64,000 nt of DNA. Origin: Lithodes maja (Eukaryota > Arthropoda > Malacostraca > Decapoda > Lithodidae). Where the stretch lies: the NCBI GenBank assembly GCA_037953745.1, contig JBAKBP010007387.1:1-64000 (forward strand), given 5' to 3'. Position numbers and translations under genes: made by a program. Within the stretch, counting starts at the first letter, position 1. Each line of letters begins with the position of its first letter. Positions 41,913-52,779 of the stretch are shown here, one piece after another. Under the pieces are notes generated by a model. The model saw only the letters and a list, made by a program, of their open reading frames with translations. It ran no database searches and was not told the origin of the DNA.

Positions 41913-42247
41913 TAACCTTTCACTAGTTCTACCTTCGTGATTAGCGATGCAGCCCCGATGCGGTCTATAGTGTCGTCAACTCTCGATAAGGTATAGGCGA
42001 CTGTCAGGGATAATGCACACACACTCAAGCAATCAACACACTCACTGATCTTGCCACTTAACACAGGTTGCAAAGTTACAGGCAACGACCACTCACGACA
42101 TTCCTTATCCCTCAGACCCTTGGGCAATGGAAAGGTGTCTGTCAGGGATAATGCACACCCACTGATCTTGCCACTCAACTCAGGTTGCAAACTCACTGGC
42201 AACGACCACTCACAATATCCTTTATCCCTCAGACCCTTTTTCCACAT
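41705..42247 (-). pseudogene. Reverse transcriptase remnant with a duplicated leader
   Basis: The minus-strand frame first encodes a segment twice: GLRDKGYCEWSLPVSLQPEL and GLRDKECREWSLPVTLQPVL. It then encodes DDTIDRIGAASLITKVEL followed by VKGYWQAPLPERAKRSASLV, the palm start of a Ty3 reverse transcriptase (D-L-x-x-G-Y-W-Q-V-P-L pattern). The catalytic YxDD block is absent. After the palm start the frame collapses into shifted RNase H sequence. The leader duplication is about 120 bp at 42020-42240, and both units are similarly diverged, so it is not a recent slip. Confidence 0.78.
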
Positions 42248-42553
42248 GTCGTCTACTCTGTTTTCACGACAGGCTTTTTAGCATGATTTATACGGTAGAG
42301 AATTAAACTGAGCCTTGCACTATCTCCAGCCTGCATGTCGGATTCTACCCCGTACATCAGGCCTGGAGAAGCAACAAACATGCGGATGCACTACCACAGC
42401 CTAGTAAACAACTTATCTCGCAGAACAACAATCCTAGTGCCCTCCCACAACCCAGCCGAGACCACAGCTTCTAACCTGTAGTCTCCCTCCTTCTCCACCT
42501 TCGTCCCTAGAACAGCCAGGTCATGAGAGGGACAATCAGTACCACCTGTGCAG

Positions 42554-44440
42554 TCACTCCCATAGTTCATTATTGCTAAGGCTTCCCCGCCGATACCGTA
42601 CAGGGCGCACCCCCGCATTCCTTATGACTACATCTGCCTGCACAGCATCACCGCTTTTAGCGACATGGCCAGATACAGTCGGTCTATGGTAGGGCTGTTG
42701 CATTCGACTAGAGCAGCATTGGGAGGCTATGCGACGACCGGGCACTTCTATGCCACAGCCAACCTCACCAATCTGCTCAAAGTCCTCCTTTTGACCACCA
42801 CCCTTGGCAGCCATGGGTCGACCTTGACCTGACAACCATGTCCAAGCCTCGTCGCCCACCTTGAACCACCGAAACAACGAGGCTAACGGTCTCCCAACAT
42901 TCACGTGACCTGCCCGCGGAACATCTTGCACCGCCTGAGTTGTGAGGCTCAGGGGCTCGGCACGACCAGTGGGGTATGAACCGAGCTGGTGCTGGAGCGC
43001 TGCACACTGCTGCTCAGGCAGGTGCTCTAGCGCTTCCACAGCCACCAGACTCGTGTCCCACGCCCACTGCTCCGCCGAGACATGACAATCCCTACTCTCC
43101 TCCGCCTGTGCCCTACTGCGCCCATCTCCTTCTCCACCTTGGTCGCTGCAGACCAACGCAGGGACAGTAGGCTGCTCTGGTGGTTGCCTCACAAACTCCT
43201 CCAACAGGTTCACATGACATGTTTCCCCGTCCTCGTGTTTGATCTCGACAGCACCATTACCACGCTTCTGAACTTCCGGATCATCCAACTGCAGTTTACA
43301 AATATCTGAGGGAACCAACCTGTCTAGATGCTTCCGAAGCAACCCAAGTCCTCTCTCAATATCAAACTGAGCAACCCTTTGTTCTCTCTGTGCATAACGT
43401 TGCTGCCTCGGAGTCTCTTCCTGCCCTACCTCCTCACTAGCTCTGACAGGTCCTGGGGCCTCTCCAGACTCCAACAATGGTGCCAATACTGAGTCGCGAA
43501 GAAGCGCTGCTGGTACTAAACTCTCCAAACTTTTACCAACATTAGCCGTCTTCTTCCGACCGTTCCTCCGTTGATCAGAAGACTGAGGAATAGGCTGTGA
43601 CACTTTGGATGCAAGAGGTCCAGTAGCAATGCACGCCATAGGTTGTACTTGACACTTCTCTACCCACTCCTGTTCCTCCCTTCTCACGTCGGCCGGCTCC
43701 TCGGCAACGACTAAGGGTGAAACCTCAGAAGTAGGCACTGCAAAGTCGTTGCCGAGAAGGAGGTCGACGCCCCCAACAGGCAAGTTCTCCACAACACCCA
43801 CATCCAACTCTCGTGTCACACCATCCACCTCCAGTTCCATCCTGACCAACGGGTATGACTTGACAGCATTGATACCCTGCACCACAACCACCCATGCCGC
43901 GTTTATTGGTCTACCAGTAAAGTTCTTTATTAAAGTCTGAGAGGCACCCGTGTCTCGCAAGAGCTCAACTCCATGCTTCTTACCAGCCCACCTCACGCAG
44001 CCATGCCCTCGATGGTCACAAAAGACATCGCGGACAGGGTTCGAGCCTTCCAGATTCTTCTCCACTGGCTGTGTCCCAGCCTCTGACGTTATACCCCGGA
44101 CAAACTCAGACGACTTCGGGGACACCCCAATGTTGCGAGCCAAAGACACGATTGCATTAGGTAGCTTGCTTGGACAGGCTCTTGCAAAATGGGCCTTCTC
44201 ATGACAATGAAAACACTCTAACTCCCCCTTGGGCTTCCCTTGAGGTGGGGAAGGGCCCTGACCCTTCTTAAACGGGACTGTATTAGGTTTATGGTCAGAC
44301 TTAGTATCGTTGCTCTTGTTGTAATGGTTATATGGTGTATCACTGACTCGGGGGGGTGGAGTGTTGCGCCCCTTGTTGCCTGCATCGTTCCGTTGTGCAG
44401 ACCCGCACCCACGAATCAGTGACATCCGAAGGTCAGCCAT
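42554..44440 (-). pseudogene. gag C-terminus (zinc knuckle), retropepsin and linker
   Basis: Uninterrupted minus-strand frame of 628 codons. Near residue 75 a CCHC knuckle reads CFHCHEKAHFARAC, binding packaged RNA. Near residue 155 comes the protease: VELLRDTGASQTLIKN with catalytic DTGA, and GGVDLLLGNDFAV as its second conserved block. About 350 residues of linker rich in Glu, Gln and Arg follow before the stop at 42554, where reverse transcriptase should begin; only traces are found further on. Upstream it connects, through two shifts at A/T runs, to the capsid frame at 44491-45372. Since nearly all this frame is open, the element was probably under selection, or copied, until recently. 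Confidence 0.82.
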
Positions 44441-44490
44441 CTCAGCTGCCTCCTGAAGAGTTCTTGTTTTTTTTTCTTAAAGATTCAACG

Positions 44491-45411
44491 TCAGATCGCT
44501 GCCCGTACACTTAAAAAAAAGTGTTCTAGAAGCATCAGCTGTTTCAACTCCTCAAACGTCGATGCCTTCTCAGAACGCAGCCAGTTTCTAAATGCATCGG
44601 ACAGATCCCGGGCATGCTCAAGAAAGATGCACTCACGACCCTTTGTTACACCCCGGAACTTCAATCTGTACGTCTTTGGTTGTAGTTCGTATGCTCTCAG
44701 GACAGCCTCCTTGAGTTCCTCATAGATAATACACGACTCTATAGGCAATGCATCATAAGCCTCGAGTCCCTTGCCCACAAGTCTAGAGGAAACAAGGGCT
44801 GCCCACTTCTCCCCAGGCCACTGGTGTTCCTGGCACTTCTTCTCGAATCTCATGAAAAATTCGGTGACACCCGACTCATCAAATACAGGGACTAGCTTCA
44901 ACAGGTGCGACAAAGACTGATCATGCCCACGATTCCCACCACCGAGACATTGCCCTGTCGTTTCCACCCGAGTCTTCTCAAGATCGATATCTGCACGGTA
45001 CCTGGTAGACTCAGCCTCAGACTGGGCTTTTATTCTCGCAAGTTCGAGATCAGTCTGTTGTTTAGCCTTAGCGAGTTCGAGATCAGCCTGTCGCTTAGCC
45101 TCTATCTTAGCGAGTTCGAGACGTTCCTCACGCTCAGCCTGCATCTTAGCCATCTCAAGCTGGAAGAGCATTTCTGTAGTGAAACCTTGAGGAGGAGGTG
45201 CAACTATTGGAGGCCCACCCAGCGATCCTAAACCACGCTGCCAGTGGCTATCGGCCTGCGGGAACGTACTAAACTCCGGCATCCTAGAGGTCCCAATGGG
45301 AGTAGAGTGGAGGGGGGGCTCGAGTAGAAGTCCCCGAGCACCCTCTCCACCCTGGACCTCACCAGTACGCAAGCCCTCAAATCGTTTTTCTTGATGCCAT
45401 GAGCCACCTTA
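44491..45411 (-). pseudogene. gag: gag capsid with coiled coil and SCAN-like domain
   Basis: Minus-strand gag, open from the MITE insertion at 45412 down to 44491. Residues 60-145 are a long charged coiled coil with repeated LELAKIEAKRQ-like units. Residues 155-285 resemble the SCAN/capsid fold of this retroelement group: LKLVPVFDESGVTEFFMRFE, then KWAALVSSRLVGKGLEAYDAL, then LKEAVLRAYEL and TFEELKQLMLLEHF. The frame ends at 44491 next to a run of eight A bases. Another poly-T run lies at 44466-44475, and the coding sense continues in the next frame. These may be real frameshifts or homopolymer sequencing errors. The start of gag lies across the MITE at 46296-46491. Confidence 0.82.
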
Positions 45412-45412
45412 A

Positions 45413-46291
45413 GGGGACCGACCGGTTAATTACAAACTTCCAGGTCTTACTTTCAATTTAAATGAAATTTGGCACAGGTGTATATGACCATAAAACTAGA
45501 TAAAAAAAAAAAAATATATATATATATATTTTTGTTCTTGCAATTTAGGTAAAACAAAATGAAAACCATAGCACTGCAGAAAATGATAAACTCCTACAGA
45601 AATCCCCATAGCACATGTTTTATGTGATCAAACAACTCACAAAAGGTGTATCTGTAGTTGCTATAAAAAACATTTTATATATTTTGTGTATTTGTTCGAT
45701 TTAGGTGATTACGGATTCAGGCGAATATATTGATAGAAAATTACAACTTTGACGACATATTGTGAGAAAAATTAAATTACTAGAGTAAATTGGCTTGATA
45801 GGCCTTGTAGTGTTTTTAATTACCTTTCCTATGGTATATACACCATTCCTATAGGTCCAATAATAACTGTAGAATAACATCCGAAAGTGTGACAATATAG
45901 GTTCTGAGAAAAACAGGTGAAAGTCTAAGGTAATTAGGTGAACATTTTTACTTTTGTTTTTTTAGATTTACAATATTTTACGCAGGAACATGGCAAAGTA
46001 GAAGATAAAGCGTATGGGAGGTTGTAGAGTAGCTTACGCTCTTTTGATTTATATAGGTATGCTCCTCGTACGACCAGTAGTTACTGAGCATGTTAATTTC
46101 AAAGTTCGCTATATAACGTCTTTAGAATTACAGGAAAAGTTTGGAAAACATAAAAAAAAACTATTTCCAATGGGTTTTCACTTATAATATTTCACTGGCT
46201 TATGAAGGGATGTTGACTCTTGTTGAGTAAACACCTATTGGTATTTTCAGGATTTCGAGTTTTTTAAGCCTAAATTAACCGGTCGGTTCCC
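45413..46291. mobile_element. TTAA element inside gag, 879 bp
   Basis: TTAA at 45409-45412 and 46292-46295. Inverted ends GGGGACCGACCGGTTAATT and GGGAACCGACCGGTTAATT, 18 of 19 identical. Removing it and one TTAA restores a continuous gag frame. The ends start with GGG rather than the CCC of the other TTAA elements here. There is no transposase. The (AT)n at 45513-45531 and weak ORFs are uninformative. Confidence 0.9.
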
Positions 46292-46295
46292 TTAA

Positions 46296-46491
46296 GCCCC
46301 ATGAGGGGAGCCAAACACTGTAGACCATACTTGCTAATTCCCTCTAGTCGATCAGCTGTTATAGGCACCTCCAAAAACTTCTTTGCGGCCTCCTCACTAG
46401 TTACTAACCTCCCTGGCATCTGCCCATCAGAGCCTGCATCATTCCCTGAACCTTCAGTATGATCTGATTCGTCTCCCATTGTGTCCACCAA
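46296..46491 (-). CDS. gag: N-terminus of gag of the 9-kb element
   Basis: The ATG at 46491, about 190 bases after the primer site, starts a frame with an acidic Asp/Glu/Gly/Ser-rich beginning (MGDESDHTEGSG), then VTSEEAAKKFLEVPITADRL and GLQCLAPLMGLK. At that last Lys the TTAA element interrupts it. Across the insertion the frame continues directly into the 45411-44491 segment. This opening, with a conserved hydrophobic end, fits the leader before the coiled coil. It is short and was recognised mainly by position, so its function is inferred. Confidence 0.7.
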
Positions 46492-46679
46492 AAATTCTCA
46501 CGTTTATAAAAAAAAAAAAAAGTACCCAAACTCCTATGTAGCACTATTCACTTGCCAAAAATGTCTGAAGACTCTCAAGTGCTATACTACTTTGCCAAAA
46601 AAATTCTAACGTGCCCACTATATTCCTCAATAAAACAAATGACCACAACAATCCTGCAATTATCTCTTAGTTCACAAGA

Positions 46680-46697
46680 TCCTGAGCTAGGTCGCCA
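46680..46697 (-). other. Primer-binding site of the 9-kb element
   Basis: In element orientation, LTR ...CGTAACA then AA then TGGCGACCTAGCTCAGG. The same order, TGGCGACCTTGCTTAGG, follows the LTR at 63811. The tRNA is not assigned. Confidence 0.75.
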
Positions 46698-46699
46698 TT

Positions 46700-48519
46700 T
46701 GTTACGATCCAGGTTCTCAAAGACACAGGGCTCTTCAACATTGGACTAGATAATGGCAAAAAGCAACAACGGTAACACTAGATCCAACCCCTGCCTTAAA
46801 CACTGGAAAACAAAACACCATTACTGCCCTGAGTCGTGCCTGGACAACGAGGTATCCTATGACTCGGTAACTGGTGCACACACACTAGGCTGACGCTCAA
46901 TGAAACAACCTATTCTCAAACAGTAAAAGATTACTCGATTATGTTACACAAAGAAAAGATAGTTAAAGTGATTAATTAACGTTACGGTAGATACTCAAAT
47001 AACTGGCACTCCTGTATTAAAGAAAGTGCAATGCTAGTCCTGCAACACCAACTGGAAACTTCTGAAATCAGTCTGATGCTGGGAAGATGTTCGTAAAGAA
47101 TCTTGAACAATTATAATGCAGAATACGGGTCACAATAAATGCTAGGACATATAGTAATAATAGGCAGGCGAATAATAAAGACTGCGCAAAGGTAGTAATG
47201 CTCGACAACTAAAGAAATGCTTCGTGACACAACGCAACAGCCTACTCGGGTTGTGCAACTCAACAACAACCTCGGCTCAAAAGTGCAGTGAATAATAATG
47301 CTGCATACATATAATAATGGGGCTTATCTCTAACCAGTGTCTGCTCAGTTAATAAAGTGTAGCTGGGGTATCAAGGCAGGGCAACAATGGGCGAGCATGC
47401 GGCTCGTAGCCTAACGTTGTCCGAGGGTGGTATAATGAAGATTACGTTATATGACGGGGATGCTCTCTTGATAAATCTAGGTCTCTAGTACCTAGCTCTA
47501 TCCTGGCGATCCCTCAGAAGTCAACACAAAGAGGCAGCACTATGTTGTGAGGGATAGGCTATGGCCCTCTCACACCACAGCGCTGTGCTCGCAAAGTAAA
47601 CCAACCCGAAGACAACTTAGGCTCCCACAGTACCTCCCGATGTCGTGCAGAGCTTAGCTAACACTGCACACATCGGAGACAACGACACAGTAACCTTACC
47701 CCTAGTCGAGCATTAGATAACCAAGCAGAATCACTCAACACCTTGCAAGGGAGACATATACCGGTCTACAACCTTCCCGAGAGAGGACACATACGGAAAA
47801 GTCCGTCTCTCTAAACCTCAATATAGCATAATACCTCCTTAACCTAATGCTTGGAAATATCTGAGAGCTTCGCGTACAATACGACTGGTCGACGGTGAAC
47901 GTCTATGCTGAAACCAGAAGGGATGTTGAGTTTAATAAAGATTAGAGAATGAGAAAGGAGAAGTCGAGAGAGAGAGAGATAGTATGCAAAGTAGCGAGTA
48001 TGGGGGACAGAATTGCAAAGGATGTAGGTGATACGCGTGTCAGGCAAGCTCTGAGGAAGAAACTCCTCCGGACCCCTCCAGGATCACATACAAAGGCATG
48101 GTGGTCAGCCAATCACAGGCTGCTACGTCACCAGGCAGCAGGGCCTGCAGAAGGCGCCAGGAACCACCAGCCAATCAAGAGGCGTGAGACGGCACGCGCG
48201 CGAGCCTACAAAGCGAGGGGGGAGGCAGCACATCTATACGCACGCACACACTACCACCCCACTGCCTATATTATTCTCTCTCCTTAACTATTATACAATG
48301 CATCCTATGTTCAACTCATGATATAAAATGCTTCCCGTTGTCACAGACGAAAATAAAGACCTCCACGGGACTGTCTGTAACTACACGAACACTATGAAAG
48401 AAAGAACAACATTGTAGATAGACTGTAGCCAAATACCTTGCCCCGGCGAGTGCTAGCGAGTGGCCAAGCGAGCGGCTGAGCCCACAGTCATGGCGTTCTG
48501 CCACGCTGCAGGCGTCACA
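46700..48519 (-). repeat. 5' LTR of the 9-kb element
   Basis: Element-oriented start TGTGACGCCTGCAG at 48519 and end ...GGATCGTAACA at 46700. It is 1,820 bp, close in length and sequence to the 3' LTR. Confidence 0.9.
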
Positions 48520-48553
48520 TAACAAATTAATATATAAATATTAAATCAATATA

Positions 48554-48897
48554 CAGTCGGCCCTCGGGTAATGCGGCTTTAGGTGCCGCAGTTTTGCTCT
48601 AACACAGGTACCCCAAATGTGCCGAGTCAGCATCTAGCACGGTTTTGTTTAGGTAACGCTTGTGGTGGGTAGCGGCTGGTCGGCATCTCTCGGCATCTCT
48701 TGGCCGGTGACGTCAGACTAGTGACGTCAGACTCGTCAGACCCGTATAGTATATACCGGCGTATAAGACACATTTCTATGCCTTAAATAAACCCTCCAAA
48801 ACCATGGGTGGTCTTATACGACGAAAATACTTTCAATGCAAGTGAATTTGGAGCTGATTTTCCGAGTGACCGAAATCGTGTGTGTTATTGCTGTGCC

Positions 48898-48933
<36 letters not shown>

Positions 48934-49525
48934 CTTGTTATTATGTGGCTATGTCGGCCGTATCAGTAGGGAGTCTAAACCGGAGTTATTTCTGTGTGCA
49001 ATAAAATGTTATTATAATTATACTCTATGGAATTTAATTTAATTTTACCAAATAATATTTATAATAGTAAATGCCAAAGAAAAATCAATTAAACTGTAAC
49101 TGTATTAAAGGCGGTAGATTGTTGGCAAGTTTAGCAGCTTGTAGCCAAGTTGCCGCCGCCTGCCACACTTGCAGACAAAACGTGTTGTTTGTTATTGTTG
49201 TACTAAGGCTGAGCGGCAATGTTTTTGTGTCAAATACATGGTATTTCATAGTACCAATGGCCTTAATTGGATATATTATTGACCCCTAGTATGAAGGTAT
49301 GTTGCCAACGTAATAATAACGACAAATAGATAGATAAATGACTAATAAATAGATACATTGTTAGGTTATCGGGTGATAAATGGTCAAAAAGGGGACTTTG
49401 GGGGAATGGCTTGAATGAAATTGAATTTTCCCATATAAAATTTGATTTATGTAACGCGTGTTTGCGTAACGCTCCCTGGGGCCAGTACATATACCCGTGT
49501 TACGGTGTTACCCGAGGGCGGACTT
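48554..49525. mobile_element. Tigger/pogo-like DNA transposon remnant
   Basis: TA flanks at 48552-48553 and 49526-49527. The ends CAGTCGGCCCTCGGGTAA and, inward from the right, AAGTCCGCCCTCGGGTAA share 16 of 18 bases. The CAGTC..CCCTCG start and TA target fit the pogo/Tigger branch of Tc1/mariner. The 972-bp interior has a (GT)n run at 48902-48931 and a GTATAAGAC / GTCTTATAC inverted pair near 48770-48820, but no transposase. Confidence 0.75.
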
Positions 49526-49997
49526 ATAGAATTTCACATCCCTCTCCCATTCTTAAGTAAGCAATTTTAGATTTATAGATAGCGACCTTTACATGCATTA
49601 CTGTATGTCCACAAACAGTTAAATAAAGTGAGAATGTTCTAATATTATAGAGAACGAAACTAGATAATAATAATAATAATAAGAATAATACTAATAATAA
49701 TATTTATTCAGTTAGCAATTTACAGAGTTGGTACCACATAGTATGTTACAAATATGACATGTACCAGCTTTGCATAATTCCAACTAAGGATAGCCCAATA
49801 AGGCCGTTAGGCGTATATCCAGTGGGGTCCTTGTGGGATTAGGTTAGCTGGGGAAAAGGGGAGGATAAAAGAAATAGATACTTTAGAGAAAGTATTTCTA
49901 GGGGGTTATTTTAAGATACCTTACATCCTATGGTAAATATCAGTAATCCGTAATCAGTAATCATTTCAGTTTGGTTTGCCTATCTCTTATGTCGTAT

Positions 49998-51348
49998 TTA
50001 GTAGTAGAAATAAGCTTGGTGATCCATTCTCGCAGCTGTCCGGTTCAGGTGTTCCTTCAGGCTACATCTGAAGGAATACAGTGTTCTCTTTTCACGGACT
50101 GACTGGGGTAGATCGTTCCAGTCTTTGATGGCAGTGAAGAAGAATGTTTGCTTACCCTGTCCTTGGATTCTCGGGACCTTAAAATTAAACATCCTGTTTT
50201 GTATTATGTCCACTCCTCTCATTTGCTTTAACAAAATCACTCTTAAGATACTCTGGAGCTCTGCCATAGAAAATTTTGAAGACATTGGTTAGCCTGATTT
50301 GTTTGGCCCTGTCAGAGATATTGAGCATACCTAGTGACTGAAGTTGTTCCTGGCCAACATGTGATCTGGGTCCTAGGTTCAGCATGAACCTAACCATTTT
50401 ATTTTGAGTGACCTGAAGTTTGTGCTGTGCTGATTTAGATGATGCAGAGTAGCAGGATGACACAGAACAGTCAAAATGACATTAAACAAGCGCTTGGCAG
50501 AGGGTCTTTTTGGTCGCCGCTGGAAAGCATCCCACCTGTCTATACAGGTATTTTATACGTGCTCTACACTTACACAGGACAGATTCCAAAATTGTTTCAC
50601 CTGACAACCTCGAGTCCAGTTTTAGTCCGAGATATTTAACTTGTGACACTGTTGTTATAGGAATATCATTACAGTTGACCGAGAAGCCCACAATGTCTTT
50701 CAGTTTGCGTTTTGTCCCACATAAGATGGCTTCCGTCTTGCCCAGGTGAAGAGATAGTCTATTGTCCACTAGCCATTCACTACATGATTCTAGTTCTTTG
50801 GAAAGTGAAGCGGCAATACTTATTGGGTCTTTTCCTGAAACCAGAAGCACGCTGTCGTCAGCATACAGTAATAATTTACACGACGAGACGCTCAGTTCCA
50901 TGTCGTTCACATAACAGAGAAAGAGTAAGTGACCAAGGATGCTTCCCTGCGGGACCCCACAGTTAATTGGCATAGGATCAGATATATTATCATAAATTTT
51001 GACTCTTTGTGTTCTACCACTAAGATAAGATTTAAACCAGTTCACAGACCCAATGCCCATTGCTTGTAGTTTATTACATAGGATATCATGGTCTACTGTG
51101 TCAAACGCTTTTTGTAGATCAAGAAGAACCATACCGGTGTAGTTACCTTTAGACATTTCTTTACGAATGTGATCTGTTAAGTGGATGAGATAGGAGTCAG
51201 TCGAGTACATGCATCTGAAATCTGATTGAAACTTATAAAATAGATAATTTTCTTTGAGGTACTGTTCAATTTGGGTGTACACCGGTCTTTCAAGGATTTT
51301 ATATACAATACATAATATGCTAACTGGTCTGTAGTTACCAACTTCTAG
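49998..51348 (-). pseudogene. LINE reverse transcriptase and C-terminus
   Basis: Minus strand. GNYRPVSIL sits just after an in-frame stop near 51350, then DLQKAFDTVDHDILCNKL (motif A), GVPQGSILGHLLFL (motif B), LLLYADDSVLL (motif C) near 50860 and VKYLGLKLD. The first frame ends at 50482. The C-terminal part continues in other frames to 49998 with QNKMVRFMLNL, LNISDRAKQIRL, RAPEYLKSDF, then WNDLPQSVRE and FRCSLKEHL, the normal end of the protein. The catalytic residues are intact, but the frames are broken. This is the youngest-looking part of an otherwise decayed copy. Confidence 0.85.
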
Positions 51349-52446
51349 TTAATTTCCTTTCTTGAATAGAGGGGTTACAATAGCTTCCTTCAGCTCAGCA
51401 GGTACAGTGTTGGTGTTAATTGACAGGTTGATGATGTGGGTTAGGGGACCTGCTATACCAATGGCTCCATTTCGTAGTAATTTGGCAGGAATTTTGTCTG
51501 GTCCTGTGCTTTTATGTACATTTAGGTTAGAGAGCTCGTCAACAGTGTATTTTGGTGTAACATTGTGCAATCCAAATGTGTTCGGGTGTATGCCTTTATC
51601 TCTGTAAAAATTTCGAAAGGTGGCCGTTGTTGTCGTGTATTTATTGAGAGGTTGCGGTAGATTCTGTGCAAGTGTGTTTGCTATGGAGGTGAAGAAGGTG
51701 TTGAAGTAGGTTGAAATTTGTCGTTCATCGTGGCAAACCTGATCATTAATGTTGAGAGCAATATTAGTGTTAGACGAATCCCTTGCCTTGTTGCTGTAGC
51801 CTGTTGTTTTTAGGTGCCTCCATAGTGTCTTTGGGTTATTCTGATCTTCCTCTGCCTTATTGTGGAAATAATTAGTTTTCGCTGATTTGATTTTTCTACT
51901 TAGTTTATTCCTGGCCCTGTTGAACTCATGTTTCAGACCTTGATCCTGTCTATGTTTCACTAGCCTTTTTAACAGATTGTCTCTGTGTTCCAGATGGTGT
52001 AGTATGCCATTGTTGGTCCATGGGTCTGACCTTGCTTTAATTCGTATGTCTTTCAGAGGAGCTATTTCGTCTAGGATGTTTGTGATGATGGTTCTGAAGC
52101 CAACCCATGCATCATTAACGTTTGTACTTCCAAGCACTGGAGACCAGTCTGTATTCCATAAAATGTCCAGAAATGTTTCTTTGTTGTAATTTCTGAGTGA
52201 CCTTGTTTTGATAACCTTGTGATTCTCTAGGGTAATTTTTGTGGTTTTCCGTGTGCAATATGTGACGAAATGATCACTTATCACAGTCTGTATAACCCCT
52301 GATTGGGATATTTTGTCCTCTCTGTTACAGTTTATGTGGTCTAATATTGTGGCAGTGTTCTCAGAGATATGTGTGGGGGTTGTGATGAGTTGTTTGTGAT
52401 TGTGCATTGTCAGTATGTGCCTACAGTATATTCTCGTAAAAGCCAA
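51349..52446 (-). pseudogene. LINE endonuclease end and RT N-terminus
   Basis: An uninterrupted 365-codon minus-strand frame with TATILDHINCN and VISDHFVTYC (the last endonuclease motif, S-D-H), a Lys/Arg-rich linker with LWRHLKTTGYS, and the RT fingers start KSTGPDKIPAKLLRNGA followed by PAELKEAIVTPLFKKG. It ends at a stop that replaces a linker codon. Joined to neighbouring segments by frameshift. The length and order match a Jockey-superfamily ORF2. Confidence 0.82.
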
Positions 52447-52470
52447 TTATTTCGTTGTTTGTATCACAGG

Positions 52471-52772
52471 TTAAAAATCCTCTAGTATAATGGATTCATT
52501 CCAAGGGTCTAGCGATGACAAAGTTCGTTCAAATTTGGTCAAGAATTGTGTGTCGTCTGGTGGCCTATAGCACACCCCAATTGTGATGGGTTTTGTCCTC
52601 GGCAGGTGTAGGTCGATCCACAGAGCTTCGTGATTTTCTACATGGAGGTCGGTCTTAGTTGTGTGTGTGTGAGGTTGTTTTTTACATACAGACATACTCC
52701 TCCCCCATGCCTATTGCGATCATTCCTAACCATATTGAAACCTTGAATGTTTATTTCACCATACAGAGATAG
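52471..52772 (-). pseudogene. LINE endonuclease, middle part
   Basis: Minus strand, before the RTE insertion point: NIQGFNMVRNDRNRHGGGVC, then LWIDLHLPRTKPITIGVCYR with PPDD, then ESIILEDF. The last motif is GDFN in active enzymes, so a Gly-to-Glu change and a frameshift follow. At 52772 the RTE copy begins. The upstream half of this domain is found beyond it at 56160. Confidence 0.8.
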
Positions 52773-52779
52773 GGGCGAG

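Larger units (their letters stand above)
39526..48523 (-). mobile_element. 9-kb LTR retrotransposon with 1.8-kb LTRs, internally deleted
   Basis: LTRs at 39530-41340 and 46700-48519 start TG and end CA, are flanked by TAAC at 39526-39529 and 48520-48523, and differ by only a few dozen visible changes over 1.8 kb. Coding sequence is on the minus strand: gag with a SCAN-like domain and zinc knuckle, a retropepsin, then only scraps of reverse transcriptase and RNase H and no integrase. An 879-bp TTAA element sits inside gag. The pattern indicates a recently moved but non-autonomous element. The Gmr1/Mag side of Ty3 is my tentative placement. Confidence 0.88.
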
